Shown piece after piece: positions 23,887-33,536 of a stretch of 64,000 bases of DNA. Both the position numbers and the translations under genes were made by a program. The DNA is taken from contig CM054063.1 in assembly GCA_028641055.1 (NCBI GenBank), positions 47,121,920-47,185,919 of the forward strand, read 5' to 3'. The notes beneath the pieces are model-generated. The model searched no databases. It was not told where the DNA came from and saw nothing but the letters and a program-made list of their open reading frames with translations. Positions within the stretch are counted from its first letter, which is position 1; the number at the start of each line of letters is the position of its first letter. The stretch is from Alopecurus myosuroides (lineage: Eukaryota; Streptophyta; Magnoliopsida; Poales; Poaceae).

Positions 23887-24000
23887 GATTATAACTACTT
23901 TCGAGATGTAGTATGTGTTGACACACGGTATAGAACAAGTGATTATGGCATGCCTCTATTGTTATTCATTGGAGTTAACCACCATAAACAACCCAAACTA
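23887..24000 (+). pseudogene. Captured FAR1/FRS-type (MULE transposase-derived) fragment
   Basis: After an acceptor-like ATATTGCAG the sequence reads [20 protein letters not shown] followed by [15 protein letters not shown]. This is the start of the MULE transposase domain found in FAR1-related sequences (FRS) and in Mutator transposases. Only about 38 codons match, and the downstream frame soon becomes unrelated. FRS proteins are domesticated transposase transcription factors. Whether this piece came from an FRS gene or a MULE cannot be decided. The acceptor-like flank suggests capture from genomic DNA. Confidence 0.65.
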
Positions 24001-24270
24001 GGCAGAGGAGAAGTAGAATCAGGTAGAGAAACATTAGAGCCGATGAGAAGTACAAATAGCATATGGAGAGAAACAAGGTTTAAAAGATATTGCTAGGTGC
24101 TTCCGGCCAAAAGATTATGAAATCAAAGTTTTGAAATTCTCAAATCAAACCATAAGTTCACAAAGCATACGCAAACATGGACCGTTACCAACCTGAGCCG
24201 CAAGGAGCAGTAGAGCAGAGCAGACTCTAGAGGATGGACAAGCAGCCAGGACTGACATCGACTCTAGAGG

Positions 24271-25091
24271 ATGAACAAGCCACCCTACTTCTACTATGAA
24301 AATGAGGCCCTAGCTCCAAAAAGTGTATGGGTGGAAATTTCCAGAAATTTGTATGACATAGAGCCGGAGTTTGTGGATTCTAAGCACTTCTGTGCAGCTG
24401 CTCAAGAAAGAGGCTACATCCATAATTTGCCAATTGAGAATAACAAGGTTGCCCCTCTAGAGCCAGATGAGATGGAATTTTTACTCGGTCTCCCAAGAAA
24501 CCACACAAGGGGAGTCGCGAAGAGAGAGAGGTACAAATCTCTTGGCAATTCATTCCAAATTGATACTGTGGGTTGCCACTTGTCGGTGTTGAAGAACATG
24601 TTTCCCAATGGTGTTAATGTGGTGTCCTTATTCTCCGGTATTGGAGGAGGAGAGATAGCTTTGCACAGGCTTGGCATCCACATGAAGACAGTGATTTCAG
24701 TTGAGATAGGTGAAGTTAATAGGAGGATTTTGAGGGGTTGGTGGGATCAGACACAAACTGGCACTTTAATTGAGATTGCCGACGTGAAGTCTCTCACTAA
24801 TGATAGCGTACACGGAAGGCAATTCATTCCAAATTGATACTGTGGGTTGCCACTTGTCGGTGTTGAAGAACATGTTTCCCAATGGTGTTAATGTGGTGTC
24901 CTTATTCTCCGGTATTGGAGGAGGAGAGATAGCTTTGCACAGGCTTGGCATCCACATGAAGACAGTGATTTCAGTTGAGTAGGTGAAGTTAATAGGAGGA
25001 TTTTGAGGGGTTGGTGGGATCAGACACAAACTGGCACTTTAATTGAGATTGCCGACGTGAAGTCTCTCACTAATGATAGCGTACACGGAAG
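24271..25091 (+). pseudogene. DRM: Captured fragment of a DRM-type de novo DNA (cytosine-5) methyltransferase
   Basis: Opens MNKPPYFYYENEALAPKSVW and continues with YDIEPEFVDS, GYIHNLPIEN, NKVAPLEPDEMEFLLG, a KSLGNSF block and SLFSGIGGGEIALHRLGI, then WWDQTQTGTLIEIADV. This is the rearranged order of plant DRM2-class enzymes, in which the C-terminal motifs IX-X precede the SAM motif I (FSGIGG). Between HNLPIEN and NKVAPL the usual stretch is missing (an internal deletion of perhaps 80 residues, judged from memory). The catalytic Pro-Cys motif (PCN) and everything after it are absent, as are the N-terminal UBA domains, so it cannot methylate DNA. The last 274 bp are tandemly repeated; the second copy has lost one base. 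It lies in the same orientation as the TNP2 remnant inside CACTA-3. Confidence 0.88.
24544..25090 (+). repeat. Tandem duplication (2 x ~274 bp) within the DRM fragment
   Basis: 24544-24817 and 24818-25090 are identical by eye except for one missing A in the second copy (GAGATAGG against GAGTAGG, near 24979), which breaks the frame. The repeated block spans the KSLGNSF-to-LTNDS coding region including the SAM motif. Near identity implies a recent event. Confidence 0.93.
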
Positions 25092-25724
25092 TTACTATGT
25101 TTTCAAGCGGGGGTCGGGATAAAGGGAAAATACGTGTGGATGCGCAGAGTAAAACTTCGAAGGAAAACTATGGTTTTTCTGTTGTAGACGAAGATCTCAA
25201 ATTCACCGTGTCAATAAGGTACAACTCGCTTTGAATTAGGAAGATCACGAGAGAAATCAAAAATTGTAACATTTTTATATTCAAATTATATACAAATGAA
25301 AAAATAATTAATAGTTTCAATAGTTAGAATAATTATTTAGTTAAACGAAAAATGGATTTAAATTAGTTTTGCAAATTCTAGCATTTTTCATGTTGGAATT
25401 TTTGTCAAATTTGAAAGTATATAGAAGTTGTTAATGTGCAAACTTAACCCTTTTCAAATTTTGGCGCTAAAAAATTTTGGGCGCGCAGGGGTGCCACCGA
25501 AATTCGAAATTTGTTTTTGGTCCCGGGCCGTGGTACCAACCGGGACCAAAGGGGCTCTAGTCCCGGTTGGTTGCACGGGCCGGGACTAGAGGCCCAGGTG
25601 TATAAAAATCGCGGCCCTCTCTCCAAGCCGAACGAACACCCCAGGGACAGGTACGAGTGGACATGGCTGGGCGAAGCCCTGCCGGCGGCGGGAACGAGTA
25701 GACAGATCCCGCCGGCGGACCGCC
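25092..25724. other. CACTA-3 internal non-coding sequence
   Basis: AT-rich to about 25480, then a pair of inverted TAGTCCCGGTTGGT-like motifs (25520-25585) of the same kind as the subterminal repeats, and a GC-rich leader (25620-25724) that continues across the Copia insertion at 37593. It is probably the far end of the transcription unit for the antisense accessory ORF. Nothing else is recognised. Confidence 0.45.
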
Positions 25725-27086
25725 TGAAAGTGCAATATGGTCAACTAGAGGGGGGGTGAATAGGTGACCTACAAATTTTACTTCTTTTTCACTTTTAATG
25801 GGGCTTTTAAGAAAGTAAATGCTTGAGTACCTAAATGTGCAACTAAGTGAGTACCCTAGGTGATACGAAGCAAGTAGCAGCGGAAATAAAGGAACGGTAC
25901 AAGATAACAACAAGTGAAAACACGGAGACAAGGATATGTTTCCCGTAGTTCCTTCTTAAAAGAAGTATGTCTACGTTGGAGAGGTGGGGAGCCACCTAGG
26001 CGCTCCTCAATAGCACGGATGTGCACACCTTGTTCTCCTTGAGCTTCTCCGGTGAGGGAGATTCTCGTTTCCACTATGAGGTCGACTTGAAGGCGTTGAC
26101 CAAACCTTTACAAGGGGTTGAGGCTACTCCACAAGTGAGATGGAGGCTCTCAACAATCAAAGCTTCTTGCTACAAGGTGGAAGCTACAAGCACTAGGGTT
26201 TCCCTTGGATGACAAAGCAACCACGAGATTACAAGATCCCAAGAGTTGTGGTGTGGGTACACACGTTTTGGCTTGGTGGAAAGGTAGATCTAGTCCTCCT
26301 CCATGAGATCCTTGAAGGGCATCGAGTTTGGTTGGAGGAGGAGGGAGATCGGGGCGTTTTGAGCTCTACAACAATGGAGGAGAGAGAGGAATGGACGAGC
26401 TTCCTATCTAGAGGAAGAAGACAGCTATTTATAGGCTCCTCCAAATTCTGACCGTTGCAGTCCTGCGGGACCGGAAATTTCCGGGGTAAAGGCCGGAATA
26501 TTCCGGTGTGAGTTGGCCGGATATTTGAAAACTCCGGGGGGTGGATAATTGAAAAATCCGGGGGCGGAAATTTCCGCCCCAATACTCCGCCCCCATCTCT
26601 GTGCGCAGGCATCAACATGTTGATGAAAAATCGCTAAGGACCAAGGGCCGGAGATTTGCTCCGGAAATTTCTGGGGCAAATTTCCGCCCCACCTTCTGTG
26701 CGCGGGCATCATGAAGTAGTCCAATTTCTGCTAAGTCCTTGAAGGCCGGATTTTTGGCCCGGAAATTTCCGGGGCAAATTTCCGCCCTGTCTTCTGTGCG
26801 CGGGCAGACAAACACTTAGTCGTTTTCGTGGAAGCCAGATAGGAGGCCGGAAATTTCCGGTGAGAGGGCCGGATAATCCGCCCCTTAAGTACCGGAATTT
26901 CCGCCCTTTAAACTGAAAAATCCCGTGGCTGAAATTCCACAATAGAGAGCTTCTCTTTGATCTCCTGATGTGTATATAGAGATGATCACCTGAGATAATA
27001 GTTGCATAGTCTAAACAACATTGTTAGATAGGATATATCCGTGTTATCATCATCACCAAAATCAATAGAGGGATCATGAGCTTTCA
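25725..27086 (-). repeat. Copia 3' LTR
   Basis: 1362 bp. The minus-strand 3' LTR, adjacent to the PPT. It contains about ten CCGGAAATTTCCGG-type palindromes at 26460-26930, with the spacer CTTCTGTGCGCGGGCA repeated, and a TATTTATAGGC promoter-like motif near 26428 (plus strand). Confidence 0.95.
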
Positions 27087-27101
27087 ATCTCCCCCTTTTT
27101 G
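27087..27101 (-). promoter_or_regulatory. Polypurine tract
   Basis: Minus strand reads CAAAAAGGGGGAGAT immediately before the 3' LTR TGAAAG. It is the plus-strand DNA primer site of the retrotransposon and matches the conserved Sirevirus-type PPT as I know it. Confidence 0.9.
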
Positions 27102-27388
27102 GTGAATGATGACAACACAGGTATTTGCGGGAAAATAAACTAACAATGCAAGATATGAAAACATCACAGATAGCATATAAAGGAGACATGCCTCCTAATA
27201 ATAATAGTTCACCAACGAAAAACGAGTACGATAGGACGAAGTTTGAAAAGATGCACGAAATAATAAAAACGGCAAATGAAGAACGAAACCCTCCCAAGCA
27301 AATGCCCGCGATCATCTAGATCTTCTCCCCCTTTGGCATCAGGATACCAAAAAGAGAAAAGAGAGAGCTACGTCCCATGGAGCAAACT

Positions 27389-28833
27389 CTAGGCCTGGGT
27401 GTCCTCTTCTTCCTCTTCGGCTTCATCCTCGGTGACTTCCTCCATGTCCTCATCATCATCCACACCGATGTCCCAGTCAACGTCGTGGTTGTTCCAGTTC
27501 TTGTAGGCAATCCTGGGAGGAGGAAGTGGTGGCACATTGGGGGCACCAACAGCAGTCATGATGTGATGCTGATTCTCGAGGATGCTGCGGCGCTCCACAT
27601 AGGCGCTGTAGTTCTCCTTGTGGAGGCACACATTCATGCACAACACCTTTTCAATTGCGCGAACCACCCAGGAGCGCTTCTTCTTGCCGGGAGGAGGGGG
27701 ACACATGCGAGGGTCCCGGTGGCCTTGACCTGTGGCACCAACATCATGTGCAGCCTGCTGAGTGTGGGCAGCCTTTTTGTACAGGGTGACATCCTTGTGC
27801 TCCTCACAGTCAAGCTCAAGATCCTCACGAAGAGCTGCGGGATAGCGGGCCTTGATGAGCTTCATAATATAGGGAGCATATGGAGGCACTTTGCGGTGGA
27901 AAAGAGCAAAGTGGAGCTCATGGAAGATGAAATCCATCACATCAACCTTGTGGGCCTCCATGTCAGTCATGTCGCCCTCAGTGAAGGTCAAGAATGCGTG
28001 GTGCATGAGGTTGACCAAGCCACCACGAATAGCATCATTATTACCACCACTTGGGGCAATAGACTCCCGGAACATGCGCAGCAGAATGTCGTACACGGGA
28101 TACAGTCCTTTGGCCGAACCAATCACACCTGTGGAGCCATACAAGTCAGCCAGCTTGTTCTTCTCATACTCAACCCCGTGAATATGCATGCGGTGACCCT
28201 GGGGAGTGTTGAGGCCAGAGAAAGGATACCTAAGCTCAGAAGCAAAGTCATGGAAGTTGGCTGTGAGCAAGTGAGGGCCAGACATCCAGGACATCCCAAT
28301 TTCTTCAGAATCATCAATGACAAGAGTGGCATAGAAGTGCTGAATGAATGTGGTATTGAAAGAGCACCTAGTCTCCATGAGCGGACGCAGACCAAGAACC
28401 TCAGCAAGCTGAACAGAGTTGTTGAAGTAGGCGGGGTTGGCAGCCAGATGAGAAAAATTGATCACCTTCATGGGGCACACGGGCTTGCTCATCACAGTGT
28501 ACACCTGCTTGAATAGGGTCTCCTGCTCCACATGCCAAAAGCAGGAATCAATGGTGGGGTCCTGAGGACCCTCTGTGTACCAAGCCTTGGACCTCCATGC
28601 CTTGAACTCCAGAGTTGACATGGTGCCCACGTTTAGAGTGGCCTTGCCTTGCTGTCTGCCAGCCTTGCGGGCAGCCCTTTCAGCATCACGTTGACGCTCA
28701 TAATCTCTTTCAGCATCCCTCGCACGTCGGCGAGTCTCATTATCCTCAACAAACGTCCCTTCTTCATTTTCTGTCAGGTGGCGGAGACGCTTGCGGGTAC
28801 TTGTCAGCTTTCCGGGCCTAGAGCTTGAACCAT
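27389..28833 (-). CDS. Third ORF of the Copia element (env position, function unknown)
   Basis: An open frame of about 480 codons downstream of pol, same strand, ending 300 bp before the 3' LTR. The N-terminal part is basic and Arg/Glu-rich (RRRARDAERDYERQRDAERA). The middle is globular (FNTTFIQHFYATLVI, SWMSGP, ELRYPFSGLN), reminiscent of the 'putative plant transposon protein' family. The C-terminus is strongly acidic (DDDEDMEEVTEDE). No signal peptide or certain membrane helix is visible in the exon; upstream codons encode a hydrophobic stretch (CLVLFAYF) that may be intron. A splice acceptor (TTTCTCGCAG) precedes codon GGT at 28831, and a donor-like GTGAGT lies at 28890-28895, so spliced expression is plausible. 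Sireviruses often have an env-like ORF here; nothing shows that this one is an envelope protein. Confidence 0.7.
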
Positions 28834-28939
28834 CTGCGAGAAAGGTGGAAAAATATGCAAACAAAACCAAACACAAATCAAAAATGGGGACTCACGAATT
28901 GAGGAATGGAATATCGTGGAGTTCTGTTGAAGATTCAGT

Positions 28940-29765
28940 ATAGGCCGGAAATTCCGGTCATGGACACGGAAATTCCGGAGGACGGAAATTCCGGCCTCAG
29001 GGGAAATTTCCGGGGTGCGGAAATTCCGGCCCTGGGCGGAAATTTCCGGCCTTCGGGATTTTCGAATCCAGATCTGAATCTGGGCCTATAACGAATCTAG
29101 AACGAGGAATCTAGAACGAGGATGAATCCTTGAGATTAGATGGTACTTTGTGTGAGCAAGGAACCATGCTAGAACATGAATAACACTAGATAGGAGCAAT
29201 TGCATCTACTCAACCCAAAATTGCGGAGAAAACAAACACGTACCGGGATCCATGAACAGGAAAGGACGTGCGGTCTCTTGATCCGCAAGGGAAGAGGAGA
29301 GGATGAGGAGGGGAGGCGAATAGGCCTCCCGGAAGTCTTGGAGGCGGCGGCGGCTGGCTGGGGGCGAGTGGAGAGACGAGGGGAGGGAAGCAAGGTGGAA
29401 CTGCTCCCTCCCGTCGTCCTTATATAGCCCCAGACCAAGAGCACCGGAAATTTCCGGCATTAATACCGGATATTCCGGGCCCCGGAGATTTGGGCGGGAA
29501 TATTCCGCCCAAATATCCGGTGTGCCTTCTGCGAGCGGGCACGCTGGATAGTTGGGGGATTATTCGAGTCCAAATCTTCCTCCGGAAATTTTCGTGGCTT
29601 AAGACACGGAATATTCCGGGCCCCGGAAGTTTGTACCGGAAATTTCCGCTGAAATTTCCGGTGGGCCTTCTGCGAGCGGGCACAGCGGAAGTTAGCAAAA
29701 TTTCTGAGTCAAACGTCGGAGGGCCGGAATATTCCGGTCCTGAGCCGGAATTTCCGGAGTGCCAA
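28940..29765. repeat. Array of GGAAATTTCC-type palindromes downstream of pol
   Basis: At least twelve CCGGAAATTTCCGG / CCGGAATATTCCGG-like palindromes, in two clusters (28943-29055 and 29446-29762). They include the same modular spacer CCTTCTGCGAGCGGGCA seen inside the LTRs. Between them is a GC-rich tract. No long ORF in the sense direction. Confidence 0.85.
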
Positions 29766-30127
29766 TGCCATCCAAGTTTTGTGGAAGATGGATCAAAACG
29801 TGAGCCTCCAAAGATGCAAAAAGACACAAACAATCGAACAAACACGAGGAAAACATCAAACAAAACACATTCAAAAGGAAAAAGTTGGTGGCCGGAGCCA
29901 CCGTGTTTGAGTGACACCAAGGAGCCGCGAAGATGTATCTTGGACTCAAGAGTATCACTCACGTTTTAAGCACAATAAGTCACGAACTGACTAGATATGC
30001 ATTACGTTTTGATTGTTTTACGCATGATAGGTGGAGTGTTTGTTCATGAGTTGAACTACGCTCCCCCTATGTCCATGCCTACATCTAGACTAGATAGCAC
30101 ATATAGTGAAGGTACGCATGCAAGGGT

Positions 30128-33100
30128 TCAAGAGAAGTTAGACGCATCGATCATATTTAGTTCATTCCTCAAACCCCGAAATCTTGGTTCATCAAGGGCC
30201 TTCGTGAAGATATCCGCGAGTTGATCCTTGGTCGCAACATAGGAGAGGTCAATATCACCCTTCTCAACATGATCCCGAATGAAGTGATGCCGTATCTCAA
30301 TGTGCTTCGTCTTGGAGTGAAGAACGGGATTGTAGGCGATCTTGATGGCACTCTCATTGTCGCACAAGAGAGGAACGTTGTCGAAGATGATGCCATAATC
30401 TCTCAATGTTTGCCGCATCCAAAGTAATTGAGCACAACAACTCGCCGCGGAGATGTATTCGGCCTCAGTGGTGGAGAGAGCAATGCAGTTTTGCTTCTTG
30501 GACGACCAACATACCAATGAGCGGCCAAGAAATTGACAACTTCCGGATGTAGATTTCCTATCCGTCTTCTCTCCCGCATAGTCCGCATCCGAATACCCAA
30601 TGAGCTGAAAGCTTGAACCCTTGGGATACCAAAGACCAAAGTTTGGGGTATGAACTAAATATCGAAAGATACGCTTAACCGCTTCAAAGTGACTTTGTCT
30701 TGGGGAGGCTTGAAACCTTGCACATTTACCAACGCTATACATAATATCGGGTCTAGATGCACAAAGGTAAAGCAAAGAGCCAATCATGGAGCGGTATACC
30801 TTTTGATCTACCTCTTTACCATTCGGATCGGGTTTCAAATCAATAGTCGTGGACATGGGCGTCTTCATAGGTTTAGCATCATGCATATTGAATCTCTTGA
30901 GCATATCTTGAGTATACTTGGCTTGCTTAATAAATGTGCCTTCGGGATGTTGCTTGATCTCAAAGCCAAGAAAATACTCCAATTCTCCCATCATAGACAT
31001 CTCGAACTTGTCCGTCATAAGCTTGCAAAACTCATCATTGAATGCAACGTTAGTGGAACCAAAGATGATATCATCCACATAGAGTTGGCATATGAACAAG
31101 TCGCCTCCGACCTTTTTGGTGAAAAGGGTGGGATCGATTAAACCAACATTGAACCCACGATCTACCAAAAACTCTTTAAGGTGCTCGTACCACGCACGTG
31201 GAGCTTGTTTAAGCCCATATAGCGCCTTATCGAGTTTGTAGACATGATCGGGGTGGTTGGGATCTTCGAAACCCGGAGGTTGCTTGACATAAACCAACTC
31301 ATGGATGGGACCATTCAAAAAAGCACTTTTAACATCCATTTGTTGCAATTTGAAGTTATGATGAGAGGCATATGCAAGTAAGATGCGAATAGATTCAAGA
31401 CGAGCAACGGGAGCAAACGTTTCACCGAAATCGACACCTTCGACTTGAGAGAAGCCTTGAGCAACCAATCTAGCCTTGTTGCGGATGACGATGCCGTCAT
31501 TGTCTTGTTTGTTCTTGAAGATCCACTTAGTGCCGATGACGTTCTTGCAATCTTTGGGCCTTGGAACCAATTTCCACACTTTGTTGCGCTCGAAATTGTT
31601 GAGTTCATCGTGCATAGCTTCAAGCCAATCTTGATCTTCAAGAGCTTCATAGACCTTCTTTGGCTCAATGTGAGAGACGAATGCATGAGCTTTGCTAAAA
31701 TCCGCTAGTTGCCTTCTTGTGACGACCCTTCCACGAACTTGTCCCAGAATCATATCCTCCGTGTGACCGGCACGAGCAAGATTATCGAGCCTTCTCTTTG
31801 CTCTACGAGCTAGCATCTCCTCCAAAGTTTCCTTGGATAGGACTTGATCATCACCTTCATCATCGGAGACATGTCCACCTTGATCTTGATCATTGATGGG
31901 AGGTGGATCCCTTATGTGATGAATTGCATCATCACCATGTGTATCTTGTTCTTCATTGTGAGCTCGACCTTCATCATGAGCTTGGCCTTGATTGTTAGCT
32001 TGGCCTTGATTGTTAGCTTGGCCTTGTGGTGAGGCATGAGGGTTTGGTGCATCTTGTTGGGTAGCATGGTTATCAATGGATGTAGTCAATGGCTCCACTT
32101 GAGTAGAGCATAGTCCTTCTCCCTCCGTCATCCGGTGTCCCTCAATGGGGATTATTTCACCAATCCCCATTCTTCTTATGACGATGGGAGGAATTGCATC
32201 TCCTACAAAACCATGATCTATACGGCCCCCTTGGGACCCATTATCCTCATCGAACACCACGTCTATAGCTTCTTCAACTTGTCCGGTGGACTTGTTGTAG
32301 ACTCTATAGGCGTGTGAGTTTGTGGCATAACCAACAAAGATACCCTCATAGGATTTAGTCTCGAACTTTGACAAGCGTTTCCCTCTTTTGCGAATGAAGC
32401 ATTTGCATCCAAAGACCTTGAAGTATGAAACATCCGGCTTCTTGCCCGTGAGAATCTCATAGGGGGTCTTGTTCAAGATCTTGCGGAGATATAATCGGTT
32501 GCTAGCATGACACGCGGTGGAGACGGCCTCGGCCCAAAAGTTATAAGGAGAAGAGAACTCCGCAATCATGGTTCGAGCCGCATCCATAAGAGTCCGATTC
32601 TTCCTCTCCGCAACACCATTTTGTTGAGGAGTGTAGGGAGTGGAATATTGATGAGCAATGCCTTCCTCACTAAGAAATCCCTCAACGGTGTAGTTCTTTA
32701 ACTCGGATCCATTATCACTCCGGATAGCCATGATGCTTGTATTATGTTGTCTTTCCACCAAAGTGATGAATTCGATGACCCGCTTTTGAGTCTCACTCTT
32801 TCTCTTGAAGAAGTACACCCAACAATATCGTGAGTAATCATCCACAATCACCAAGCAATACTTCTTGCCTCCAAGACTATCATATGATAGAGGACCAAAG
32901 AGGTCCAAGTGAATGAGCTCGAGGATTCTTGATGTAGTGATGTTCGTCTTGGTGGGATGTGCTTCTCCATGTTGCTTTCCTAGAACGCAAGAGCTACACA
33001 CACGATCTTTGGCAAACTTAGCATTTGTTAGTCCTAGAACGTGATTGCCACTTTGAAGGTCATGCAACGTCCTCATATTGGTGTGGGCTAACCGGCGATG

Positions 33101-33526
33101 CCATAGCCAACCCACATCAACTTTAGCCATTAGGCATGTCGCGGCACACGTGTCTCCTTTGGAGAAGTCCACTACATACATGCCGTTCTCGACATGCCCA
33201 ACAAAAGCTACTTTAAGAGTCGTTTCCCAAGTGACAATCACATTCTCCTTATTAAAGAAAGAGGTAAAACCACTTTTAGCAAGTTGAAGAACCGAGATGA
33301 GATTGTAGCCAAGGGACTCAACAAGAAGAACATTCTCAATTGACAAGTCATTTGAGATTGCTACCTTGCCTCGTCCCAATACCTTTAGTTCGGAGTTGTC
33401 ACCAATAGTGACGCAATTGAGATGAGGTAATGGAGGATGAATATCACTCATTGCGTCATTGCTTCCGGTCATATGTTGGGATGCACCACTATCCACCGTC
33501 CATTTGCTCGAACCGGAAGCACTTCC
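30128..33526 (-). CDS. Copia pol: protease, integrase, reverse transcriptase, RNase H
   Basis: The open frame begins after a TAG at 33527-33529 and gives about 1130 codons. Protease DSGAS is near the start. The integrase has an H-x4-H / C-x2-C zinc site ([20 protein letters not shown]), then [18 protein letters not shown] and an [10 protein letters not shown] region. The RT has [20 protein letters not shown] and the catalytic YVDDIIFGS. RNase H has [16 protein letters not shown] and STTEAEY, ending near the C-terminus with KGDIDLSYV and [10 protein letters not shown]. All catalytic residues are present, so it could be active. It has no ATG near the start and lies in the +1 frame relative to gag. 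It is therefore probably expressed through recoding or an internal initiation. Confidence 0.93.
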   Translation of the reverse strand, partial: GSASGSSKWTVDSGASQHMTGSNDAMSDIHPPLPHLNCVTIGDNSELKVLGRGKVAISNDLSIENVLLVESLGYNLISVLQLAKSGFTSFFNKENVIVTWETTLKVAFVGHVENGMYVVDFSKGDTCAATCLMAKVDVGWLWHRRLAHTNMRTLHDLQSGNHVLGLTNAKFAKDRVCSSCVLGKQHGEAHPTKTNITTSRILELIHLDLFGPLSYDSLGGKKYCLVIVDDYSRYCWVYFFKRKSETQKRVIEFITLVERQHNTSIMAIRSDNGSELKNYTVEGFLSEEGIAHQYSTPYTPQQNGVAERKNRTLMDAARTMIAEFSSPYNFWAEAVSTACHASNRLYLRKILNKTPYEILTGKKPDVSYFKVFGCKCFIRKRGKRLSKFETKSYEGIFVGYATNSHAYRVYNKSTGQVEEAIDVVFDEDNGSQGGRIDHGFVGDAIPPIVIRRMGIGEIIPIEGHRMTEGEGLCSTQVEPLTTSIDNHATQQDAPNPHASPQGQANNQGQANNQGQAHDEGRAHNEEQDTHGDDAIHHIRDPPPINDQDQGGHVSDDEGDDQVLSKETLEEMLARRAKRRLDNLARAGHTEDMILGQVRGRVVTRRQLADFSKAHAFVSHIEPKKVYEALEDQDWLEAMHDELNNFERNKVWKLVPRPKDCKNVIGTKWIFKNKQDNDGIVIRNKARLVAQGFSQVEGVDFGETFAPVARLESIRILLAYASHHNFKLQQMDVKSAFLNGPIHELVYVKQPPGFEDPNHPDHVYKLDKALYGLKQAPRAWYEHLKEFLVDRGFNVGLIDPTLFTKKVGGDLFICQLYVDDIIFGSTNVAFNDEFCKLMTDKFEMSMMGELEYFLGFEIKQHPEGTFIKQAKYTQDMLKRFNMHDAKPMKTPMSTTIDLKPDPNGKEVDQKVYRSMIGSLLYLCASRPDIMYSVGKCARFQASPRQSHFEAVKRIFRYLVHTPNFGLWYPKGSSFQLIGYSDADYAGEKTDRKSTSGSCQFLGRSLVCWSSKKQNCIALSTTEAEYISAASCCAQLLWMRQTLRDYGIIFDNVPLLCDNESAIKIAYNPVLHSKTKHIEIRHHFIRDHVEKGDIDLSYVATKDQLADIFTKALDEPRFRGLRNELNMIDASNFS

Positions 33527-33536
33527 CTACAATAGA

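Noticed and set aside
24271..24837. Functional DRM DNA methyltransferase gene
   Set aside because: No UBA domains, internal deletion after HNLPIEN, no PCN catalytic motif, frameshifted repeat, and location inside a CACTA transposon. It is a captured fragment.
26460..26940. GGAAATTTCC motifs as NF-kappaB-type sites
   Set aside because: The resemblance to animal kappaB sites is coincidental; plants lack Rel proteins. The palindromes are better explained as lineage-specific cis repeats of the retrotransposon.
27377..28516. 379-codon plus-strand frame inside the Copia element
   Set aside because: It is the antisense shadow of the third ORF on the minus strand, with no recognisable domain. The minus frame lies in the correct orientation relative to PBS, gag and pol.
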